Positions 1-4,375 of a DNA stretch of 7,119 bases are shown piece by piece. A program made the translations under genes and the position numbers. Origin of the DNA: Gallionella sp. (GTDB lineage: Bacteria > Pseudomonadota > Gammaproteobacteria > Burkholderiales > Gallionellaceae); NCBI GenBank assembly GCA_004298605.1, contig SCPW01000119.1, forward strand, positions 1-7,119, read 5' to 3'. The number at the start of each line of letters is the position of its first letter. The first letter of the stretch is position 1. Under the pieces are notes generated by a model that worked only from the letters and a program-made list of their open reading frames with translations, made no database searches and was not told the DNA's origin.

Positions 1-754
1 TGGTAAAGGCATTTTCTAAAAATTCGATTTCAGCATCGTCGATGCCTTGTTTAGATGACATAAAATCATCTAAAAAGCGAGAAAACCTATCCCCATATTT
101 ATCCATATCTTCTGAGAAAGCGAAATATCTAAGAACCTGCTCCTCAGCCTCTAGGCTGTCCTTTTCTGACTTTGAGTGCGGCCCCTTACCAAAATTTTTA
201 ATTTCGTTTTTAGCAGCCAATTTTTTCAGGAGATCATCAAATTTTCCGGGATAAAGTGCATGCCGAATCTCTTGGTCGGAAAGTGAAACAGCACCTTGAT
301 TTAATCTTGAGAATATTTCTCTTATTAGCGATTGTGGGTTTTCCTTTCGTAGAACGATGCATCGTATCGTGGTGGCCTCTAGTTCCGATTTGTAGTCACC
401 GATCTGTGAAAATTTCTTTCCTTCCAGCTCCTTGAAAGTGGTCAGCCCTTCAAGTGCAAATTCATCTTTGAGAAACCTAACAATGGTTGTGAGTCGCTGT
501 ACACCATCAATTACGATGTGCCGCCCCTCCTTATCTTCGGCGAAATAGCACGAAGGTAACGGTATTCTCATAAGGCATGACTCAATAAACCGCGAGGCTC
601 GTTCCCAGCCTTGCTTATCCCATTTGTACTTTCTCTGGAAATCAGGATTCAAAAGAAGCTTTGGTTTGTCTGCATTAATTCGAGCAACCAATGTTTCAAA
701 AGGGTAATCAATAGGATAAAGTTCAAGAGTTTTTTTATCAGCTAGTCCGTTCAT
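1..754 (-). CDS. DUF262 domain protein (GmrSD N-terminal-like), 3' end outside window
   Basis: The first 251 residues are visible; the C-terminus lies beyond the left edge. The fold is DUF262 (PF03235, the GmrS-type N-domain related to ParB/sulfiredoxin). Visible signatures are NPDFQRKYKW (residues 36-45), the IES..MRIPLP stretch (about 57-67), the nucleotide-binding-type motif VIDGVQRLTTI (81-91) and IFSRLNQGAVSLSDQEIRHALY further on. In GmrSD and relatives this domain hydrolyses nucleotides and directs cutting of modified phage DNA; stand-alone DUF262 proteins are common in defence islands but mostly uncharacterised. No HNH/DUF1524 nuclease part is visible, so whether it is a fused GmrSD enzyme or a single-domain protein cannot be told. 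I chose the ATG at 752-754 because AAAGG (762-766) lies 7 nt upstream; an in-frame ATG at 782-784 has no such site. The gene is clearly AT-richer than dnaE and hyfB, which suggests horizontal acquisition. Family is well supported; function is inferred. Confidence 0.9.
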   Translation of the reverse strand, partial: MNGLADKKTLELYPIDYPFETLVARINADKPKLLLNPDFQRKYKWDKQGWERASRFIESCLMRIPLPSCYFAEDKEGRHIVIDGVQRLTTIVRFLKDEFALEGLTTFKELEGKKFSQIGDYKSELEATTIRCIVLRKENPQSLIREIFSRLNQGAVSLSDQEIRHALYPGKFDDLLKKLAAKNEIKNFGKGPHSKSEKDSLEAEEQVLRYFAFSEDMDKYGDRFSRFLDDFMSSKQGIDDAEIEFLENAFT

Positions 755-852
755 CGTGTCGCCTTTGAGTTGCAATGGAATCATCGAATTTTTGAGCTTA
801 TCAGCCAAGACTATATTTTGCCAGCCACGTCCTTGTGCCCACGCGGGCAGCG
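755..852. other. Intergenic gap between RAYT and DUF262 genes
   Basis: This 98-bp gap separates the stop of the transposase gene from the start of the DUF262 gene. It holds the decayed REP half (826-846) next to the transposase stop and the AAAGG ribosome-binding site of the DUF262 gene. I see no convincing terminator. I also see no remnant of the antirepressor 3' end here, which would have been expected if the RAYT/REP block were a clean insertion. Confidence 0.6.
826..846 (+). repeat. Degenerate REP half next to the transposase stop
   Basis: The 21 nt match the reverse complement of the REP at 1421-1441 at 19 positions, including an unbroken 12-nt match GTGCCCACGCGG (835-846). The other stem arm has decayed (CCAGCCAC instead of GTGGGCAC) and the GTAG foot is missing, so no REP hairpin can form. 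It points toward the transposase gene, opposite to the copy at 1423-1451, so the two bracket the gene as inverted repeats. The match is short and could be chance, but its position and orientation fit a REP remnant. Confidence 0.6.
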
Positions 853-1395
853 TCAATCATATTCCAGCACCACACTATTCATCGCGCCACCCCAGTCATG
901 CGCATATACCCCATCACGCACATAACGGTGAAATGTCGAATGAGGCCAATCAACCGCACGTTGTACATGCCCGTGTTTAACCGGGTTGAAATGAATGTAA
1001 TCGACATGGCGGGCAAAGTCATTTTCATCGCGAATTTGATGCTCCCAGAATCGCCGTTGCCATATCGTTGATTCGCGGTGTTTGAGTTTTGATGCAGTCA
1101 CCCAATCGGCACGACGATAATCTTCTCCACAAACCAAAGAAACCGCTCGCTTGATTTTCATCCAACGGGTGGAGAAATCGGCATCACCGTCAGGCAATGT
1201 CCACACGCAATGTAAATGGTCAGGCAACAACACCCATGCATCAATGACGAAAGGGCGCGTCACACGCACTGTTTCAATCGCGGTGCGCAATGCGTTGCAG
1301 ATCGCTTCGTCACATAGAATTGGCTGCCGCCGGTAAGCGACCACCGTAAAGAAATAGCTTGAACCCGCGGCCGTTGCGCGGCGATAACGTGACAT
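853..1395 (-). CDS. rayT: REP-associated tyrosine transposase (RAYT / TnpA-REP family)
   Basis: This 180-residue protein has a single Y1 transposase domain (PF01797, HUH superfamily). It closely resembles E. coli YafM/TnpA-REP as I remember it: MSRYRRA near the start, FFTVVAYRRQPIL (15-27), the metal-binding HLH motif in LLPDHLHCVWTLP (H60, H62), IWQRRFWEHQIRD (111-123) and VDYIHFNPVKHG (131-142). Y133 aligns with the catalytic Y115 of the E. coli protein. Such enzymes cut and rejoin single-stranded REP DNA near the GTAG foot. All catalytic residues are present and the length is typical (E. coli about 165), so the enzyme looks intact. Its ATG lies 6 nt behind the stop of the BRO frame, so it may be transcribed from the same promoter; the ribosome-binding site is weak (a GAG about 10 nt upstream). 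REPs flank it on both sides. Confidence 0.95.
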   Translation of the reverse strand: MSRYRRATAAGSSYFFTVVAYRRQPILCDEAICNALRTAIETVRVTRPFVIDAWVLLPDHLHCVWTLPDGDADFSTRWMKIKRAVSLVCGEDYRRADWVTASKLKHRESTIWQRRFWEHQIRDENDFARHVDYIHFNPVKHGHVQRAVDWPHSTFHRYVRDGVYAHDWGGAMNSVVLEYD

Positions 1396-1401
1396 GGTTG
1401 T

Positions 1402-2097
1402 CTACTCTAAAATGTTGAAACCGCGTGGGCACAAAGGCGTGCCCACCCTACGTAGCTGCAAAATTTGCTCTCCTTGTTCCAAGCCAAGTAGCCAAGTAGG
1501 GTGGGCACGATTTTGTGCCCACGCTGTTGCAACCCTGACCGCGTGGGCGCAAAAACGCGCCCACCCTACCAAGCTGATTTCGGCGGTGAGGATGAAATAT
1601 TCGCGCTGCTCTTTCACGCCGCGTTTTTTCCATTCGTTGGTCAATTCATCGCGGATGGCGATGCCGCGCACGCGCTTTTCAATCCATTCGTCGCTGTAAC
1701 CCTTGGCCTTGTACAGCTCGCGCATCCGCATTGCAGCAAGTTCAGGATTTTCGATTTCTTCCAGCCGCTCGCAACCTACCTTGGCCAGCCAACGCTTAAA
1801 GGGTTCGGCCTTGGGCGAGGGGATGGATTGGATGAGTCGAAGTAATTGCTCGGTATCCGCCACATCAGTTAGCCGTTGTTTTCCATCAGGCGCAGTCATT
1901 TTCAAAGCGTTACAATTTGTAACGGTTTCATTGCCCTCGGACAGCAGCCGTTTTTTGAGCACCCGCCAATAAACTTGTGGGTTCTTACTCTCCGATAAAG
2001 CTGCAACTACATCTACGACAGCAAAGAACCAGCGTTGAGCTTCGTCGTCCCAGAATGAACGGATGTACTGTGATTCAAACAGTTTGATGTTACTCAT
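1402..2097 (-). CDS. BRO-N family phage antirepressor, C-terminus replaced by REP-encoded tail
   Basis: This 231-residue frame has a BRO-N domain (Bro/KilA-type, DNA-binding, phage antirepressor family) in residues 1 to about 105. Recognisable parts are IKLFESQYIRSFWDDEAQRW, VVDVVAALSES and the family signature IQSIPSPKAEPFKRWLAKVG (89-108). The second conserved block, YSDEWIEKRVRGIAIRDELT (134-153) to EQREYFILTAEIS (163-175), is also normal. From V177 on the codons lie in REP palindromes and their spacers (VGWARFCAHA, TAWAQNRAHPT and so on). Family members usually run to about 270-290 residues with a conserved tail that is missing here, so the gene is 3'-truncated and probably non-functional or altered. 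I chose the ATG at 2095-2097 because GGGGGTGA lies just upstream; the longer frame starting at 2124 is less likely. No operator or strong promoter is evident; TGGACA around 2146-2151 on the minus strand is only a weak -35 candidate. Confidence 0.85.
   Translation of the reverse strand: MSNIKLFESQYIRSFWDDEAQRWFFAVVDVVAALSESKNPQVYWRVLKKRLLSEGNETVTNCNALKMTAPDGKQRLTDVADTEQLLRLIQSIPSPKAEPFKRWLAKVGCERLEEIENPELAAMRMRELYKAKGYSDEWIEKRVRGIAIRDELTNEWKKRGVKEQREYFILTAEISLVGWARFCAHAVRVATAWAQNRAHPTWLLGLEQGEQILQLRRVGTPLCPRGFNILE
1423..1451 (-). repeat. REP palindrome copy A
   Basis: Read on the minus strand it begins with GTAG (1451-1448) and forms the hairpin GTGGGCAC / GTGCCCAC (8 bp; arms 1439-1446 and 1425-1432) with a 6-nt loop. 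It lies 27 nt upstream of the transposase ATG and encodes most of the last residues of the BRO frame. It shares length and architecture with the other two intact copies; the loop differs. Confidence 0.92.
1484..1499 (+). repeat. Tandem 8-bp duplication at the foot of REP copy B
   Basis: CCAAGTAG occurs twice in direct tandem (1484-1491 and 1492-1499). The second copy contains the GTAG foot of REP B, so the REP foot and its 4 preceding bases are duplicated. This could be a replication slip or a trace of cutting and rejoining at GTAG; the sequence cannot tell which. Confidence 0.7.
1496..1524 (+). repeat. REP palindrome copy B
   Basis: It begins with GTAG (1496-1499) and forms GTGGGCAC (1501-1508) / GTGCCCAC (1515-1522) around a 6-nt loop GATTTT, followed by GC. 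It is inverted relative to copies A and C. With copy C, 16 nt away, it forms a BIME-like head-to-head pair; 44 nt separate it from copy A. Confidence 0.93.
1541..1569 (-). repeat. REP palindrome copy C
   Basis: On the minus strand it begins with GTAG (1569-1566). The stem is GTGGGCGC / GCGCCCAC (1543-1550 and 1557-1564), loop 6 nt. Compared with copies A and B an A-T pair has become G-C on both arms, a compensatory change that keeps the hairpin. Its GTAG edge is the exact point where the BRO frame leaves family-like sequence (about residue 176/177). Confidence 0.92.
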
Positions 2098-2233
2098 GGC
2101 ATCACCCCCGGAAATTTTGAACATTGGTTGTTAGTAAACATATGCTGTCCACTTCGCGCTGGCTGCCTGAGCCGGGATCAACCATTTTGTTGACGCCAAC
2201 AAAATGGTTTCACGCCGAGGGTAGCGTTTTCCA
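2098..2233. other. Intergenic gap between hyfB and the BRO gene
   Basis: This 136-bp gap holds the ribosome-binding site of the BRO gene (GGGGGTGA, 2102-2109, minus strand), an AT-rich stretch around 2110-2145 that could hold its promoter, and the perfect inverted repeat at 2180-2209. It contains no trace of hyfC or another Hyf subunit. Confidence 0.6.
2180..2209. repeat. Perfect 13-bp inverted repeat behind hyfB
   Basis: AACCATTTTGTTG (2180-2192) and CAACAAAATGGTT (2197-2209) are perfect complements around a 4-nt loop. It starts about 25 nt past the hyfB stop, where a terminator would be expected, but the stem is AT-rich and no T-run follows on either strand, so it is not a canonical Rho-independent terminator. 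It could be a weak or bidirectional terminator, a protein-binding site or a remnant of a mobile element end. Confidence 0.85.
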
Positions 2234-4243
2234 TCACACAAACGCCAGCAACACGAGCAGCGTGACGAAGGTGTAGCTCAGGTACAAATGGATGCGCCCG
2301 TGCTGCAACAGCGATGCCCAGGACGACAGTTTTTCGGTGATCCGTTTGATCGGCAGGTAAACGGCGAACCAGATACGGTCATCGCTGCGGCCGCGGTAAT
2401 GCGGGTGCGTGTCGAACGCGCCGGGCAGCTCGTTTTCGATTTTGAAGAACGGTTCGAAGATGCGCCGGATCGGTTGGCCGAAGCCTTCGGCGGTATCCTG
2501 CATACGCGCGTTTTGTTCGGGGAAGCCGCAGTCCCATGCCGGGCCGCGGCGCAGGCGGCCATGATAAAAATGGTGCACCACCCATGCGCTCACCAGCATT
2601 ACGCCTACCACTGCCAACAGGAAGTATATCGGGCTGTAACTGGCGCGCTCGACATCCACCGGCGCAAGGAATAACCAGCCGGTAGCCTGATTGCCCAGAC
2701 TGTGGCCGACCAGCATCTGCGTGACCAGGTCCAGTTGGTGCACCACAAAAACCGGCGCCAACCCCAGCGCCACGCAGCCGAGCGCCAGCCAGGACAGCCC
2801 GATACGCTCCCAGATACCGGCGTCGTGCGCCTGCTCCAACGCCGCTTCGCGCGGCTGGCCCAGAAAAATAATCCCGTAGAATTTCACCATCACATAGGCC
2901 GCCAATGCGGCGGACAGCGCGATCACGGCGGCGGCCACCGGGATCAGCATGTTGATATAGCTGTTGGGCAAACCCGGCGACAGCAGGAACGCCTGCAACA
3001 GCAGCCACTCGGAGACAAACCCGTTCAGGGGCGGCAGCCCGGCGATGGACAGCACACCGACCAGCATCAATGCCGCCGCCCACGGCATACGGCGGATCAG
3101 CCCGCCCAAGCGCCCCATGTTGCGCTCGCCGGTCGCGTGCAGGATGGAGCCCGTGCCGACAAACAGCAAGCTCTTGAAAAAAGCGTGATTCAGGCTGTGG
3201 TACAACGCGGCGGTGAGCGACAACGCCGCCAGCGCGTCCTTGCCGTAAGCGTGGAAAATGATGGTCAAACCGATGCCCACCAGCAGCAGGCCGATGTTTT
3301 CAATTGATGAATAGGCCAGCAGCCGTTTCATATCGCCCTGCACGGCGGCGAACATCACGCCGAAAACCGCCGTCATCAGACCCAATGCCAACGCCAGCAC
3401 ACCCCACCACCATTGCTGCACATCCAGCAAATCGAAGGTGACGCGCAGGATGCCGTAAATTGCGGTTTTCAGCATCACGCCGCTCATCAGGGCGGAAACC
3501 GGCGAGGGCGCGGCCGGGTGCGCCTCGGGCAACCAGACATGCATCGGCAGCACCCCCGCTTTCGCGCCGAACCCGAACAGCGCCAGCAAAAACGCCACCG
3601 ACGACCAGAACGCCGACAAATGCGCTTCGCGCATCGCCGCGAACGTGTATGCGCCGACGCCATGCCCGCCCTGCATCACGCCGAAGCACAGCAGAATAGC
3701 GATTGCCCCCACATGCGCGACCAGCAGATACAGATAGCCCGCCTTGCGGATGTCCGGGATACGGTGGTCGGTGGTGACCAGAAAATAAGAAGACAGCGCC
3801 ATGGTCTCCCACGCCACCATGAACATGTAGGCATCGTCGGCCAGCAGCACCAAGGCCATGCCGGCCAAGAACAGGTGATATTCCAGGCACAGCAGGCCGA
3901 GCGTATTGCCCGCCATGCTGCGGAAATAACCGGCGCAAAACAGCGACACACCGAACGATGCGCCGCCCAGCAGGATCAGGAAAAATGCCGAGAGCGGATC
4001 GAGGCGGAGATGCAGCGGCAGATCCGGCAAACCGAGCGGCAGCACGGCAATGTTGGGAGTTTCACCGAGTGCCCACAAACCGGCTCCGGCAAGCGCCAGC
4101 GCAACAAGCGCGCCGATGGGGAAAATGATATGGTTGATGAAGCGCGGGCTGCGCGGCACTGCCAGCCCCATCAGCCCCAGCGCCAGCCAGAATACGATGG
4201 CCGCACCTGCTATGTCCAACGGCAAGACACCAGCAATATCCAT
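2234..4243 (-). CDS. hyfB: Hydrogenase-4 subunit B-like proton-translocating membrane protein
   Basis: This 669-residue, very hydrophobic polytopic inner-membrane protein belongs to the NuoL/M/N-MrpA antiporter family (PF00361). Channel signatures are MVAWETMALSSYFLV with the conserved glutamate E146, FGFGAKAGVLPMHVWLPEAHP with K228, GVMLKTAIYGILR with K259, YHSLNHAFFKSLLFVGTGSI with H349, H353 and K357, and GLPPLNGFVSEW with E412. The C-terminal part WDCGFPEQNARMQDTAEGF...PIRRIFEPF followed by a final helix is typical of HyfB/HycC rather than NuoL or DabB, and the length matches E. coli HyfB (about 672). In such complexes the subunit moves protons or sodium, coupled to electron flow through a NiFe-hydrogenase-like module. 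The ATG at 4241-4243 is preferred: GGGGGGA lies 10 nt upstream and a promoter about 50 nt upstream. A TTG at 4279 would lengthen it by 12 unlikely residues. No other Hyf subunit gene follows, which is unusual. Partner complex unknown. Confidence 0.85.
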   Translation of the reverse strand: MDIAGVLPLDIAGAAIVFWLALGLMGLAVPRSPRFINHIIFPIGALVALALAGAGLWALGETPNIAVLPLGLPDLPLHLRLDPLSAFFLILLGGASFGVSLFCAGYFRSMAGNTLGLLCLEYHLFLAGMALVLLADDAYMFMVAWETMALSSYFLVTTDHRIPDIRKAGYLYLLVAHVGAIAILLCFGVMQGGHGVGAYTFAAMREAHLSAFWSSVAFLLALFGFGAKAGVLPMHVWLPEAHPAAPSPVSALMSGVMLKTAIYGILRVTFDLLDVQQWWWGVLALALGLMTAVFGVMFAAVQGDMKRLLAYSSIENIGLLLVGIGLTIIFHAYGKDALAALSLTAALYHSLNHAFFKSLLFVGTGSILHATGERNMGRLGGLIRRMPWAAALMLVGVLSIAGLPPLNGFVSEWLLLQAFLLSPGLPNSYINMLIPVAAAVIALSAALAAYVMVKFYGIIFLGQPREAALEQAHDAGIWERIGLSWLALGCVALGLAPVFVVHQLDLVTQMLVGHSLGNQATGWLFLAPVDVERASYSPIYFLLAVVGVMLVSAWVVHHFYHGRLRRGPAWDCGFPEQNARMQDTAEGFGQPIRRIFEPFFKIENELPGAFDTHPHYRGRSDDRIWFAVYLPIKRITEKLSSWASLLQHGRIHLYLSYTFVTLLVLLAFV

Positions 4244-4375
4244 CCTAGCTATTTCCCCCCGCCTCGCTGATTGTCCCAACTGCGCAAGCCGACGATTCTA
4301 CTCCCTCTGTCGCGCCACACTCAACATCAGCCAGCGGGCCGTGCTTCAACTTTTGGGCGAACGCTGAATTTTTGG
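4244..4375. other. Intergenic gap between dnaE and hyfB
   Basis: This 132-bp gap contains a sigma70-like promoter for hyfB and its ribosome-binding site. I see no clear Rho-independent terminator for dnaE, so some read-through from dnaE into hyfB is possible. Confidence 0.6.
4295..4324 (-). promoter_or_regulatory. Probable sigma70 promoter of hyfB
   Basis: On the minus strand TTGAGT (4324-4319) and TAGAAT (4300-4295) are separated by 18 nt, matching the -35 consensus at 4 of 6 and the -10 consensus at 5 of 6 positions. Transcription would start near 4288, leaving a leader of about 45 nt before the chosen hyfB ATG. The TTG at 4279 would then have almost no leader, which supports the ATG start. 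Confidence 0.55.

Larger units (their letters stand above)
826..1569 (-). mobile_element. RAYT-REP locus (REPtron-like)
   Basis: This block consists of a REP-associated tyrosine transposase gene plus three intact REPs on its 5' side and one decayed REP half on its 3' side. In other bacteria, RAYT genes are single-copy, domesticated-looking relatives of the IS200/IS605 transposases, flanked by the REPs they are thought to mobilise. Here the GTAG foot of every intact REP agrees with the recognition signature known for E. coli TnpA-REP. The right end interrupts the BRO antirepressor frame after residue 176. The outer limits are my choice; the true extent may differ. Confidence 0.7.

Noticed and set aside
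782..784. Upstream ATG for the DUF262 gene
   Set aside because: It has no ribosome-binding site, whereas the ATG at 752-754 has AAAGG at 7 nt.
1458..1468. Small palindrome GCAAA-A-TTTGC between REPs A and B
   Set aside because: It has only 5 bp per arm and no loop to speak of; not distinguishable from chance.
1423..1569. Three similar palindromes with spacers, superficially like a short CRISPR array
   Set aside because: Orientation alternates, spacers differ (44 and 16 nt), there are no cas genes, and the GTAG foot plus adjacent RAYT identify them as REPs.
2161..2173. Small hairpin GGCT-GCCTG-AGCC
   Set aside because: A 4-bp stem is too short to support a function.
2180..2209. Rho-independent terminator of hyfB
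   Set aside because: The stem is perfect but AT-rich and there is no T-run on either side, so I list it only as an inverted repeat.
3413..4270. 285-codon open frame on the plus strand (also 2702-3307)
   Set aside because: They lie antisense to the well-recognised hyfB gene and read as glutamine/arginine-rich, low-complexity sequence with no family resemblance; they are shadows of GC-rich coding.
4244..4279. Upstream TTG start for hyfB at 4279
   Set aside because: The added 12 residues are polar and unlike the family start, the predicted transcription start would lie only about 9 nt away, and the ATG at 4243 gives the usual family length.
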